From NCBI GenBank assembly GCA_002900995.3, contig CM035309.1, forward strand, positions 1,432,389 through 1,496,388: a stretch of DNA of 64,000 bases. The letters are read 5' to 3'. Numbering within the stretch: the stretch's first letter is position 1; every line of letters starts with the position of its first letter. The notes below the pieces were generated by a model. It had not been told where the DNA came from. It worked only from the letters and a program-made list of their open reading frames with translations, and ran no database searches. Shown in pieces: positions 35,043-47,190 of the stretch. The stretch is from Ganoderma boninense. Lineage: Eukaryota > Basidiomycota > Agaricomycetes > Polyporales > Polyporaceae. The position numbers were made by a program, and so were the translations under genes.

Positions 35043-37998
35043 TCATACGTGGAAGGAGAACGGGGTGGTCGTGCACACAGCCAAGTTGGAGGAGAAGTTG
35101 GAGCCTATAGGACACCACATCAAACAACTGCTCCTCGTGTCTTCAGTCACTGCTAAAACATGCTTACCTGGATAGAACCAAAAGGTAACCGCAATGACGA
35201 TGTACAGGCCTATATGCCCCTTTCAGCGAGAGGTAGCATGAGCAGAAGAAAAATATCGACTTACACATCAGGATCACCCCCTCGAGCCAGTTCGATTTGC
35301 CGTCTGCGACGACGTAGCCCATCGTGTGCACAGAGATGTACAAAACCTAGCGAAATTTGTCAACACAGGACCATCCTAAGCGTACTAGGGGATGCCAGGA
35401 ACTCACAACAGACTCAAACGGGTCGAACAGCAGCGCCAGAGGCTTGTCGAGGATCCAGCCCAGGATAACCATGCACGGGATGACAAACAGAGCAGTTTGC
35501 TGGAAAAAGGAAGGTTAATCCGTGCGCTCTTGTAGAAGGCCATGAAACGCACTATGGTCGAACCAACGGCGACGCTGATGCTCAGCGTCAGCTGGTCTTG
35601 TGCCGCGACGTTAACAGCTGTGACACATTCTGTCGCAGAAAGCATAATCAGTATGAGAGCCATGCGGAATTGGAAGATCCTTGTACTGACCCGCCATAAC
35701 GCTCACGGTGGGCAGCAGGATCAGGCCGATCCACTCCTTGCTGATCAAGGGAGACAGGTGGTCCATGCTATCGACCAGCCACTCCGCGTTGACGGCAACG
35801 AGCTGCATGCGCGCATACAATCAACACTTCGGTCGTCTCGTATGGATACACGAAGACAAAGGACGCACCACAGTGACAGCACTCAGCAGGAAGAGCGTCA
35901 GTGGCCAGCTCATCTCCGGTTGCTGAGGCCCTGGGACGGAGGAGACCGGTGAAGAAGGCAGATACTCCGTTGGGCTCTCTACGAATCTTCCCCTGTGCCA
36001 TGCCGGGTTGGGGGTGAGGTTGACCGGACTCATGCGCCTGCCGCTGCCCTCGTCCGAGTTCCCCTTGAGGCTCTCTGAGTAGTATGCGGACAGTACGTCG
36101 CTGATGGGCGTTCGCGACCTCCCCCGTGCATCCCGTCGACGCCCTCGCTCGTCATCCGATTCGAACATATCGCTCGCTGGGCGTGAGACGGGAGCATCTT
36201 GGGTGCTCCTGTCTGAGTCTGATGACGATGCTCTTCGAATGACAAACTGCTCCTGCTTAGATGATACCAGCCGCACGGTGGATTCTCCGGGAAGGGCAAT
36301 CGGATTCGACAGAGTGACCTGGCTTGAAGAAGTGAACGGTGACAGCCTGCCATCGCTGCCGGTGAGGGATCCTGCATATACATGAGCCTGAGAGCGTAGA
36401 AACGATCCAGGACCACCCATCGGGGCTTCTCCCAAATCTCTCGCAGTGTCTGAAATCTCTGAGGGGCTGTTTGGCTTCAAGCTGGATTCTCCTGGTGATG
36501 GCGCTCGTGAGCTCGAAGGTGACTTATCGTTGTGGCCCAAGGTTCGGAATGTTTGAATAGAGGCTCTGCGGAAGTTCTCGATGGAGCGGGCGTTTGCGAC
36601 ACGGCCGTAGATGCTGGAGCTCTTCTCGCGCAGGCGCGTGGTTGCAGTGTGGACAGACGCCGCGGCGGGTAACCTGGCGCTGGGTTGGCGATTATCTTGG
36701 TACAAGTGTGTGTGGGACCAAAGTTGGAAGATGAGATAGGAGATGTAGACTGGAGGAGGGGTTCCCTATTTCATTAGAGAACGCCAACAGTAGCGTCTAT
36801 CGGATCACTCACTGATCAAAAGTACAATGGCAACCTGCGATACCGGTCATCAATGTAAGGACTCATGACAGATATTTGAACTACTCACACCATGGCTCAT
36901 GCGCAAAATGTCTGCTTTCTGCTCTTTGAGAGTAGTCTGTGCTTCACCCTTGTCTTGATTGCTGTATGACAGGGCGAAGTGAAAGGCCGCAGGAAGTAGA
37001 ACGGCTCCCACACTGATGCTCAGCAGGGAGGAATGAATCTGGGTTGCCGCTACTGTTGCGTTAACAGCATATATGAGAGCGATATAGCCATCGAGACGTA
37101 CTCGAATCGAAGCCTTGCTCCGAGAACCTGATTCCGCCAGCGAAGAAACACATGCCGAGGACAAGCACTGTAATTCACCGATGTGCCAGAGTTACTTCAA
37201 CTGCGGGACTGAGGGGGACGCAACTTACGGAGTTTACTGAGCATGGCTCCAATTACTACCAGCTAGTCAGTTTCATTCCTCAGAATTCTCCGACATAGTA
37301 CGCACAGGATGACTGCACGACCCGAAGTTCGCATTTGTGCAAGGCTGTCGTCTAGTACGAAATTAAAATTATCGTCCGTGCTAGCGGACAAAAAGAAAAC
37401 AAGGAACTCACCGCGATAACAAGCTCAACGCTGAATGAGGATTCGATTTTTAGCATCCGAACGAAGAACTTTACCCCCAGGGACCTACATGTTGCTCTTG
37501 CGGACAAATCAAAAGATGAGTTCCGGGACGATGTGTGTCGAAACCTCATGCTTACCAAACTTGAATTGAGAAGGCCAGTCTTGCTCCCGCCAATCCTCCG
37601 AGAGACGACACCAGTGGCCAAGTCGTGGAGCTGCATAGTAATAGTTAGCACGAAGCATCCATGTGAGACGGAGCACCGCTATGCTGTACGCAAACTTGGG
37701 CCGCTAATCAGGAGCATCGGAACGAACCTTGATGAGAGGTATCATAGCGAACAAACAGGCTGTTTTGTGTTTCAAGTTAAGAATACCGCCGGCATGGATT
37801 GAGGCGGCGAAGTATGCCCACCCACGAAGATGAGCGTCTCTGATGCCATTGTTATCTTGAGGATCCCCTAGGTGGATCGCGCATTCAGACGGTGAGGCTA
37901 TCGCAGCCAGGCAACTATGCTCACCGCAACAGGCAGCATAAATATCAAGAGATTGAGCCCTATATGCGGCGAAAAGTCGGTCGACGAAGGAGAAGAGA
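35043..37998 (-). CDS. vacuolar Ca2+/H+ exchanger, CAX family (5' end in gap)
   Basis: Moves calcium into the vacuole in exchange for protons. Conserved pieces in order: LNLLIFMLPVAVS next to the gap, SETLIFVACLFAMIPLIK, LHDLATGVV, RIGGSKTGLLNSS, VELVIA, MCFFAGGIRFSEQGFD, HSSLLSISVGAVLLPAAFHF, ILRMSHGVAIVLL, a long hydrophilic loop, then ISKEWIGLILLP, AVNVAAQDQLTLSISVAVGS, LGWILDKPLALLFDPFESVV, ADGKSNWLEG and TFWFYPG joined to SNFSSNLAVC. The central loop of about 290 residues is Ser/Pro/Arg-rich and is longer than in yeast Vcx1. The stop is at 35043. The N-terminus is lost in the run of N. Confidence 0.9.
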
Positions 37999-38098
37999 NN
38001 NNNNNNNNNNNNNNNNNNNNNNNNNNNNNNNNNNNNNNNNNNNNNNNNNNNNNNNNNNNNNNNNNNNNNNNNNNNNNNNNNNNNNNNNNNNNNNNNNN
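37999..38098. other. assembly gap of 100 N
   Basis: Exactly 100 N, a conventional placeholder. The true gap is larger: the first exons of two divergent genes (Ca2+/H+ exchanger and COX4) and their promoters are missing. Confidence 0.95.
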
Positions 38099-38386
38099 CT
38101 ATTGTGTCCGTATCTCCACCCGCTCCAGCACTCATGCATGCACGCATTGCCCTCCTGCTGTAGGAACCCCTCCGTGTCATTGGGTGCACCGGCTCCCCCG
38201 CCGACTCTCATGAGCTCCTCTGGATGAACCTCACCCGCGAGAAGAACCGCCGCTGCCCGGAGTGCGGCTCTGGTATGTTGCCACCTTAGTGCACCCCTGT
38301 TCTCGTCTTGATTTTTGCCGTCTCTGCTCTACACAGTGTATGCCCTCGATTTCCAGGGCGAAGAGCACGCTCACGAGCACCACTAA
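38099..38386 (+). CDS. COX4: cytochrome c oxidase subunit Vb (COX4), 3' part
   Basis: A nuclear-encoded zinc-binding subunit of mitochondrial complex IV. After an acceptor (CTGCTGTAG) the exon reads EPLRVIGCTGSPADSHELLW and MNLTREKNRRCPECGS. A short intron (GTATGT to CTACACAG) then leads to VYALDFQGEEHAHEHH and a stop at 38384-38386. The conserved Cys in GCTG and the CPEC pair form most of the zinc site. The mitochondrial targeting part and roughly the first half of the protein are lost in the adjoining gap. The very His-rich end is usual for fungal Cox4. Confidence 0.9.
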
Positions 38387-41344
38387 GCGTACCTCTGCGT
38401 GTTCTGTTGCTCTGTTGAACATGCGGTCGCGCGAATACATTCAACTTCTCCTAGACCTAATGTAAACCATCGTATGATTTGAACGAGCTGCGTGAAATCT
38501 ACCGGTGTTGCCAGTCTATCCGCAATCATTGCCCGCCCAGGCCTCGTCAAAGCGGTCCAGCCCCGGTCGAGGCCTGCCGAACCGGACGCGCCATCAGCCA
38601 GGCAAACCCAGGTACTTGAATCCCGAGCACTCTGGATGGCCTCCACTTGACTAGCTTGACTAGTCGCTGCACTCGCTACGCTGGTGGTCCTTGCGTGAGG
38701 TATGTCGTTCTGTACTGCTTCTCCGTGGCTCTCCACTTCCACCCCACCCACTTGTCGCAATTTTAAGAACCCTGTAGCCACGTACAGATGCGGTGACTCC
38801 GGAGTAGTAAGTGCCCATCTTGGATCCGCAACAATTGAGTTGCAGTTCGGACATGTCCGTCAAGTCTCATAACCACTGCAGCCGCGAGTGCTTCGTTTGG
38901 TGTTTCCGAGTCCTTCCGTGACGAGTTCAATGATATTGACGCCATGGCTTAGGTGCATGGGCGCTTTTAGGCCCTCCAATAGCAGTGCATTGGTTTAGCG
39001 GCCATCTGGCCTAAACAATCCACGTACTTGCTGCTAAGTACTAAGTTCTCGCCGTCCATGAAATCGAGTTTCACAGCTGAACAGAGGAACTGAAGCCGGA
39101 GGGTGTAGACGTAAGCGGAGCTATCGCTGCGTGTGGGCGACAAACCCAGCTGCTGCCCGGCCCTACTCGCGCATCGCTACCGTACCGGTGAAGATTGAAG
39201 CCGAAGCTAGTACTGTGATCTCGCACGAGCTAGGCTCCTTCTTTCATGGTCTTTGGCCTTCGGCCTTCGAATCTCGGGAGGATTGAATTTGCCCGCGACG
39301 GGATCCACGCGCTTCGCTTCACCACATTTGTTGCCCGAGCAACCTCGACTCATCCCTCTTCCCAATGGTCTGGTCGTCTGAATGTTGGCGTTCAGTATTC
39401 AGTATATGCTGCCTGGATGGTATTCGTAGCACCGGCTTCAGGATATATATCGTTCTTATTCGGTTGTATGGTAGGCGTTTGAATTGGTTCGAAAATGCTT
39501 CTATTGATAGTTGCCTTGCGAAACTGATCTCCTTCCACAACTATAGTACCACAAGAAACGGGCGGATCTATGACGGCCTGACTCAATAGGCTAGGTAAGC
39601 AATTGCAACCGCCTTGAACGCTGTTGTTGCGCTAACAAACTTCACTACCCACTGCAGCTACCATGTCGCCGGAAAGCGTCACGACTTGAAGACAAGTGTG
39701 GTGCTATTCAAAGTGGTTTCGATCTCTTTGCTTTACCAGGGTCGTCATTGTCTCGGAAAATGTCTGACATTGATGCGGAAGGTCACTGAAGCTGTTGGAA
39801 ACTTGCAGAGGTGGGAGGTAGCACGCGTCCGGGGCTCCAAGCATGGGCTTGCCATGGGTCGTCTTCATGTGAGTACTTAGTATGTGCCTGGCATTGACAA
39901 AATTGAGGGGCTTCTCCGACTAATGACAGTGCGAGAGAACGAATCGACCGACAACGTGAATCGCCCTTACTCAAGTACAGTCAGATGACAAGAAGCGGAA
40001 CAAGCCGTATCCCAGAGAACAGAACATGCATTATAATCGTGCTTCCATTCTCATTCCCGTCCCTTCTTGACCTTACTCTCAGTGCCCCTTGGCTACAGGA
40101 TTCAGGAACGTACGTCTGGCGCTTCGGGGCAATCGATGATCAGTGTCGTGTACCCGGTCGAGGCAAGCATACAATCGACTTTCCTCACAGCCATCTTTAT
40201 GCATACGCTATACGTAATTCCTCCATGCCTCAAGCAAACGACCAACGTAGTCGTCACCCACTTTGCCCGGGAGGTGCGACCTGACGGGGAAGGCAATTGA
40301 GCAGTTCCGACTTGAAGTTGCTTCTCCCTCGAACCTCTTGGCAGCATCCATATCGGTGCCGACACGTATGCCCATCTCTCTGACCCGCAATTCATTGGCG
40401 CATCGGTAACGTGGATCAGGTGGTCTCAAATATTAACTTCTCAGCTTTCCCGAAGTGCCTCACGTCTGCAAGCTTCAGATGGACTGGACGAAGGCCGCGG
40501 GATCCATTTACATACGTCTCACGCTATTAATCCTGCGGCCTCATACAACCAACCATGCCGCTACAGCAAGGCTCTCGTCAAGGTGAGCCGGGATTCCACG
40601 CTGCCCGCACGTTGCAAGGGCATGGTCCATCGTACAGTTTTAACATAGGCTTGGTCTCCAGCCCGGAGTTTCATCGGAGGTCATAAGCGTTCGCGAATTG
40701 TTGCGGGTGACACATTCTACCAATACTGCAGGCACATCCAATCTTCGGGTGCGTCTATTGCGTGCCGGGGATATGTCAAACGGATCTGCCAGCAAAACAT
40801 ACAGACCCACCCTGTGGGTGGGCGGTCGTTACCATGAAGTCGTCGTGGAAACTGTTCTGCGGGGAAGCAGCTTGCATCGGCCCGGCGCGGGTGGAATTCC
40901 ATAGCGCATTCTGTTTACGGCAGGCGGGACGTTCATGGATGAAATCAGGATTTGATGCAGCGCCCCACGGCGCCTGATGCAGCGCCTCACGGCTATATCC
41001 GAGCCTCCGAGGTTTTCGGACTCGGCCGTTGCTAGCCTCTTCCTCAAACTTCCTCTCTCCCTCTCGAAGATTGGTTTGTCAAACATGGGAAACGTGTCCG
41101 AGAGGGTGTGAAATAATGACTTCTTTACGTGCGGGCTAAAAATAAGCATCCTGTCTGGCAAGCGGAATCTTCGGGCGGCAGTCCAACAACTTATGGGACG
41201 ATTAACACGGCGGTGAAACCTTCGCCATGACACTTCATGGATTGCCTATGGGACGGCCCATGGATCGCACGTCGGACGGACCGTCAGCCATCCGTCATAC
41301 GGCTCACGATGCGTATCGCTCTTAGATGGGAGGCGGGTACCAGT
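38387..41344. other. 3 kb region without a supported gene
   Basis: No frame here has a recognisable domain or convincing splice chain. Frames of 60-130 codons occur on both strands at random density. One small direct repeat (40953-40993) is noted separately. It could be decayed transposon sequence too old to recognise. Confidence 0.45.
40953..40993 (+). repeat. short direct repeat
   Basis: TGATGCAGCGCCCCACGGC at 40953-40971 is repeated at 40975-40993 with one change (CC to CT), a 22-bp period. It looks like local slippage duplication. Confidence 0.7.
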
Positions 41345-42212
41345 TCAGTAGCTACTTCGACTATATGTATTTCTTTCTCCAATCGAAATCATCGACTCAT
41401 ACGAGTTGCGCCAAATCGCACCCACCTCTTGACCACAGGGTAGATTAAAAGAGACCATTCGCGACCGCAATCTTTACCAGTCAAGGCTTTGAACCCGAAA
41501 ATCTCCATGTGCATGGAATTGCCTATCGCGAAATGAGAAGTGGAACGACTTACACGCGCGTGCACTTACAGTCCTTGCATTTCGTGCGCGGCGCGTTTCG
41601 GTCAGCGGGAATGGACTGTGCCGCGAGGTCGGCGAGCTCAACGTGAATCAGGCGTTCAAGCCTGTCACAGTTGGGCACAAGGCGTGTGCAGCCCAGTAAG
41701 ATGGGCCGCGAAGACGGGCACCGTCGTCGGTGCTCTGACAGCCGGCGCGCGACATTGTTTGACCGACCTACTTTGATGCGAACACGGTCGGGGCGGAGGG
41801 GGTCTAGTGGCGGCGAGGTGGTAGTCGGCATCGCCTCGCAAAACGTGCCGTGCCTGCGACACTTACCTCTCAGCTTAAGGGCGTATATGTAACCCAAGCC
41901 GTCGTGCTTGGCCTTGGGCTTGCGCATCAAATGCCGGAGCGCCACTTGCGTGCGCGGTTCGAGTGTTGTGGGAATGAATTCTGGGATGGGTTAGAAGGAA
42001 TAGCGCAACCGTGGCCGCGGCCCCTTACCTCGAAAGCGGGTGGTTCCCGTGGCCTTCTCGGACAGAATTTCCCTCTCATGTACGTCACAATAGAGGGGAA
42101 ATCCTGCGCTTCTCGGGAAGCGCAGTAAATTGGCCAGAGGTACGAAAGTCTTGCAGCGGTCTCCCGACGAATGTAGTTTGCTGCATCGGGCACGTACGCG
42201 ACAGCGTCCCAT
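41345..42212 (-). CDS. T5orf172 (DUF1766, GIY-YIG-related) protein
   Basis: The core reads GLGYIYALKLR, an intron, then DPLRPDRVRIKVGRSNNVAR and RLSEHRRRCPSS, LVPNCDRLERLIHVELADLA and APRTKCKDC. That is the T5orf172/DUF1766 pattern related to GIY-YIG nucleases: the Y-I-Y strand, K-x-G-R-S-x-N, and H/R helix. An upstream exon shows a small cysteine motif, RCSKLHSSGDRCKTF then LYCDVHERE, as in the meiosis-related Mug113 group, and PEFIPTTLEPRTQVALRHLM links the two. A last exon (HMEIFGFKALTG, then VGAIWRNSYESM) reaches a stop at 41345. The start is unresolved; 42212 is the first Met of the open frame. Such proteins are widespread in mushrooms, with unproven activity. Confidence 0.75.
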
Positions 42213-42527
42213 CGTCGAGTCGTGAACGCGATCCTATGCTCTCTGGAGAAGCAGATGTATGTAGCTAGTGGCTGAGGGGAGGAGTGAGGGCGCGGCGGAC
42301 CAGAGAATACGGCTTGTCTTGATGATGGTTTTGACGGGCGCTTGACAGGACGAAGCAAGCCAACGCTTCGTTGAAGTATAATCCTCCTAATTGCTGCGAA
42401 GCCCACGCAAAAACAAATAACTGTGCTTGAGTGTATTCATTGTTTAATCAGATAAAAATATGACACTACAAAACTGCAGAGCGCGTAAGTTTGGCACGAC
42501 GTCGAAATTAACACGAAACCCGAGTGC

Positions 42528-43080
42528 TTACGAGACTCTGAAGAGGCCGTAGGTGGTGACCCACAGCACTTTGGCACGAACACACGTGCGCGCGCATACT
42601 AACTCGCCCGAAGTAGCGGAAGGGCCACATCTTGAAGTGGTTGATCCCCACCTTCTCCTTCTCCGCAAGCGTACGGTCCTCCAACGGGCGATCCCGCCCC
42701 CGCGTCGGCGGTGTATTCGTCTTCGTATTTGGTGCCACCGCGTGCATGTGGTGCCGTATGTGGTGCTTCTCGATGTCAACCTCACGTGCGCCCGCGAGAA
42801 TGGCGTGCACATCCAGCTGTACTCGTGGCCCAGTTTGGAGAGCATCCGCGGGACGAAGTACTCCAAGTTAAAGAACGTATTGAAGCGGTTGCATTGCAGG
42901 AACTCGGCGCTGCAAAGAAGGTGGAGGAGAGGTGTGGATGGAGAGATGATTGTGGTAAGTAGATAGGACAGGGGACGGGCGGGAAACGAGACCTACTCGC
43001 TGAAACGTGAATGCCGTCGCATGGAATCCGAATGGCAGGACGTGGGTATGAGCTGCAGAAGCTGGCTGTAACGTCAGCAA
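42528..43080 (-). CDS. small unknown protein
   Basis: I do not recognise it, but parts are protein-like and spliced. A first exon could be MLTLQPASAAHTHVLPFGFH, whose composition resembles a mitochondrial leader. The main part is REVDIEKHHIRHHMHAVAP, then LAEKEKVGINHFKMWPFRYF. A GTATGC donor after GRV joined at CAAAG gives GRVMLWVTTYGLFRVS and a stop at 42528. The junction between first and main parts is not solved. A short His-rich protein with a hydrophobic, aromatic C-terminus would suit a small inner-membrane subunit, but that is a guess. Confidence 0.45.
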
Positions 43081-43952
43081 CGAGCACAGGAACGGTCTAC
43101 GCTGTCACTGGCATTCTTGTGGCTCCAAGTCGCTTGCAGGGGTTTGGCGGTGGCGATCTATAAACACATGTATGAGTACAACTGTGGTCATACGAGGCAT
43201 GCGCTGAGACCCGAGAGCGGTGCGTAGAAGTAGGACAGACAACTTCTTTTTCTTGTGATGCGAAGAGCTGCTAGATGGCGAAGTGTAAGAGGGTTGAGAT
43301 TTGCACCATTGCGGAAGCAGGTTTGTGTGTTTGGCATTTGCTGTGCTGATCGGCTTGTGATCGGCACAGGGAAGCCAACTCGCGGCAACTTGAACTCCGA
43401 TTCAGCGGGGAGGTTGCTTTCAGCGTCTAAGTACTGGACGTCCTTCCCGACTCCCTCCCCTCGAAGGTTTCCCTACTCGGATTATCCTCATGCTCTTCTG
43501 AACCTGTCAGAACTTTGTACAGATATCTAGGCTCTATAATGTACGCCGTGGTGCTCATTGCACGTCGAGAGCGCGTCCTGCGTCTGATCGACGACTTCAC
43601 CGCCGCGCAGGCGATTCTCTAGCAGACGTCCAACCCCTCCCGGACTGTCAGTACCGGCGGTCTTGGAAAGCCCAGGTTTAATATCGACGAGACCGCCTTT
43701 TCAGTACACTGCCCTTGAGAAACTTCCGTCCTCACCATTCCCGACGCTGGTCTCACCGCTATCGCCGCCCAGGTTGGATCTGTGGGAGGAAATGAACTTG
43801 ACTTCGTTCTTCCAGACCGCTATCCAGCACAGTGCACTCCGTGAGGGTGCGGCATTCGCTACGACGATCGGGCAAACATCGATCGTCTCCGGGTACACGA
43901 CACAGGCGGAGAACTGAGCACCTTTTGTGCTCCTTATCATTCTCTTTACGTG
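43081..43952. other. intergenic
   Basis: 872 bp with no supported gene. Plus-strand frames near 43663-43917 have no motif and lie opposite the degraded F-box-like region. Confidence 0.4.
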
Positions 43953-45550
43953 CTAATGGATGCGTATGTGGTCGTTCTGGAACCCGGGGCTGGCTATGTG
44001 ACCGCGTGAGTTGATGTTCTGGGTCCTCGTCGTCGGCATCTTCCAAGCCGACGTCAGTATCCTTGGCTTCGTCTTCGTCGTTGGCGTCGCGGTCCAAGTC
44101 GCTCTCAAACCGTTCATATTGCCTCTCGAGTCGCCATTCGGGCGGAGAGCACGGCACGGTGAAATGATGCCTGATGGCGCAGCAGTTTGGTACGCAAGCT
44201 TGCTGTGGCGAACTAGCAGGGTAGTGAGCGACGGAAAGCGGTGGAGGACGGGGAGGAAGGAGAACTCGCGCATAGTGAATACGACTCCTGTCGGGAGGAT
44301 CAATAGGCAATGGAACGCGACCATGCGGCCTGCAGGCAAATGCATCCAAAACCGAGCGCGTGGTCCTACGACGATGAAATGGAATGTGTTTTCGTTATTG
44401 GAGCTCTTGTAGTTGCCTGGATAATGGATGGTGTCTAGCCGGAGTGGATAGCCCATCTGCGCCAGATACGGCACCATTGTTGGCAGCTGTGGCTCCTCCA
44501 GCTCGACATCCTCAAATGCAAACTCTTGAAAGAGATTTGAGAGCCGCAAAATGGCATCCAGGGGAACCTCCAACTGGGATAAGAACGTGAGCGCACATTC
44601 GACTGACACGTACTGGCCATGGATCCACACTGCCCGGAGATGATTCAGCTAGCCCGGACGCCAATCTGGCTCCATGCTACGCGTGACGTCGAGGGCGCGT
44701 TCTGCAATATCTAGACTAGGGCTCCATGCGAGGGCAGTTCGAGAGCAGCTGCAAGAGTGTGTCGATGTCACGAGGAAGGCTGGAGTCTATCTCGTGGAGG
44801 TTCAATGCGCGACATTCGGGACAACGTTTCCCAGAAGGAACGGAACGCTCGGACACCAGACGAGAGCCTTCGAGGCTTGGCGCCTCTCGCCCCATATTGT
44901 TGGAAATTGGTATGAGCAAGGGGTAGAGTGAACGAGATCAGGACTGAGCGTAGGCGTTTGCCGAGGGAACCGGAACAATTTGCGTGACCAAGAGCTCGAA
45001 ACGAAGTGACGCAGGGGCGTCGGCAACAGGTAGCGTCGTTGTTCGCGTCTGGGCACCATTGCATCGATTGGGTCCGGAACGTGACTCGGAGTAGAGGCTT
45101 GACCAGGGAGCACGGCGACATGGCATGGACGGCGTGTTGCTTGAAGACAGATTCGATCTCTGGAGATTGACGTGCGGTGCCGACAACGACACGATGTGTG
45201 CAGGATTATAAAATATTCACTATAGGCAAGTCAGTGGAGAAAGGGACGCTTGCATCCTATCCTGACAGAATCAAGCCTGGAGAGCCGGCATGATATCTCC
45301 GATCGATCCTTAATCACCCAGTCAGCTACGGGCTTTCTGAAAACGCGAAGGAGTACACACGGGTGATAGAGGATGGACGTACTTGCACGGTCATCTCTAC
45401 ATTGAACTTCATGCTTATCCACTTTAATTCTGCCCATGCACTCTGGAGCCAGAAACTTGCTGTACGTAACAGTACGTTCGATTTCGCCTGGCATGTGATG
45501 AGTACTTGAGTCATTGTGGGTAAGCTAACACTAGGAGTGCTGGGGAACAT
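43953..45550 (-). pseudogene. probable degraded F-box/LRR-type gene
   Basis: Several minus-strand fragments look like the C-terminal repeat region of mushroom F-box proteins. In order they are: SNVLLRTASFWLQSAWAELK (about 45400-45490), CPECRALNLHEIDSSLPRDI with LLQLLSNCPRMEP (about 44716-44830), and SVECALTFLSQLEVPLDAIL followed by LRLSNLFQEFAFEDVELEE (about 44500-44610). In-frame stops separate the pieces and I cannot find introns that remove them all. No intact F-box motif is visible. Either the gene is decayed or its exon structure is more complex than I can solve. Confidence 0.4.
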
Positions 45551-45875
45551 AATTTAGAAATGCGCCCTCCATCTCTCCGACCACGAAGAGCCTTGCCCGT
45601 GAATTCACTGCTGAGATCGGCCATGTGCCTCCTGGCTGTGACGAGGTTCGGCAGTCCGATGCGAGGTCATGCCGGATTGCCAAGATCTGCAGCTTTTCGC
45701 GGGCCACAGGGAGGTATGTCGACCGTCTTAGTGTGTCGCCCTGGTGTGCCAGATGGGAGCTAGGAACAGGAGCAGCCTGAAGCAAACTCAAGACGACGCA
45801 ACCAGCTGGCGAATGAGGCAGCGCACGCGCCACGTGCGCGACGTCACGAATGTCACCGACGCCACTCTAGTCTCT

Positions 45876-46757
45876 CGCATACCTCCATGGCCGCCTCGAA
45901 GAGCTCACCTCTGTGCCTCTAGAGAACCAGAAGCTCCTCTGCAAGGGCAAGAAGACAGTCGGAACCTACACGACAATATTCGAGGCGGGTTTGAAGGACG
46001 GGATGAAAGTGCAGATAATCGGGCCCACCGCGGGGGGGCTGAAGGCGACTGAGAGCGAGCACCTGCGGAAGGAGCGCATCGTTCGCGAGCGAGCCCAGAG
46101 AGCCCTAGTCAAAGTACGCCCCCCTCCCCTCCTCTCCAATTTCCCTCCTTGGCCCTCCACAGCTGCAAGACCGACCATCCTGCCATCCGACACACTGGAC
46201 AGGCAAGGGCAATAGGACCGCCTTCGCTCGCGGCCTCGGATGCCGCTTACACCTTCCAGCGCATCGAGCCCTTGCAGCACTTCCCGGGACCCGAACCTGG
46301 ACACCGCCCGCGTGCTGCTCACAAAGCGAGCGAGCGCCCCTGCGATCCGCCCCGTGATGGCGCGGCACCGGTTCGCAGTGGGCGTACTAACGAAGCTCGC
46401 GCCGCACGAGCAGCCGCACCTGCTCTGGCTGAACGTGGACACGGGGCAGTCGGTCAAGCTGTGACTCAGAACGGATGCGTACGGCGGGTTCCGGACGTAC
46501 GGAAGGTGCTGTGCCACGAGCTCGCGCATAACGTGTGGGGTACCACGACAATGATGTGAGCAATACTCCGTGCGGCACTGCTCGAGACGGGGGCTGAGGT
46601 CGGATAGCTGATATGCACATGCGCTTGGCAGTTCAAGGAGCTCAACTCTGACCTAAACCGAGAGACCGCCGAGTTCGAACGGGCGCGGGCTGCTGGGATG
46701 CATGTGCTCGGGGGTAGGCACCCTGAGTTCTCCATCCTGGGTACCTTGGTGTCGTAA
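45876..46757 (+). pseudogene. decayed ubiquitin-like / WLM-domain metalloprotease
   Basis: The N-terminal ubiquitin-like part is clear: GRLEELTSVPLENQKLLCKG then TYTTIFEAGLKDGMKVQIIG. The C-terminal WLM protease part has the zinc motif VLCHELAHNVWG, then after an intron FKELNSDLNRETAEFERAR. In between, pieces appear in different frames: ALLTKRASAPAIRP-like residues at about 46310, HRFAVGVLTKLAPHEQPHLL at about 46368, RTDAYGGFRTYG at about 46470. At least three frame changes are needed, one of them inside HNVWG...HDND, where the metal-binding His after the helix is displaced. The ubiquitin part also has a stop before SLAYLHG. WLM proteases such as Wss1 act on SUMO/ubiquitin-linked DNA-protein crosslinks. 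This copy cannot make a working enzyme as it stands. Confidence 0.8.
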
Positions 46758-47158
46758 CGCGGTCATTCCGTAACCTGCCCGTTGCAGCGACTCTCTCCGC
46801 AAGCGCTGCCACTCTTATACCCCACTTACTGCTCTACATCTTTCGAGGATGGTGTACGCGAGACACGTCCATGGGTCTTCAAGGCGCTCAGAAACTTGCT
46901 CCCACATCGTGCGTCCCATATCCACGGTACTACATCGAGCTAATCTGGTGAGAATAGGAAAAGGACCTGTATCTCATCACTTAATGGCGTCGATTTGACA
47001 CGAAAGAATCGGGTGGGACCAACAGAGGCCAGCGGGCTCAGTCGTTCGGAACTCTGGCGCCGCGGAACGCTTCTTCCGCTGTCTCAGCATCATTCGGAAC
47101 AGGTATCACGATCGAATGCATCTCGAACGTGCCAGGAAGGTCGTTCTTATCAAGGCCT

Positions 47159-47190
47159 GGTCTCGTACCCTACCGTCTGGGTACGAGACC
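47159..47190. repeat. perfect inverted repeat (hairpin)
   Basis: GGTCTCGTACCC at 47159-47170 and GGGTACGAGACC at 47179-47190 are exact reverse complements around the 8-nt loop TACCGTCT. No U run follows and no gene end is adjacent, so terminator function is not supported. Confidence 0.8.
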
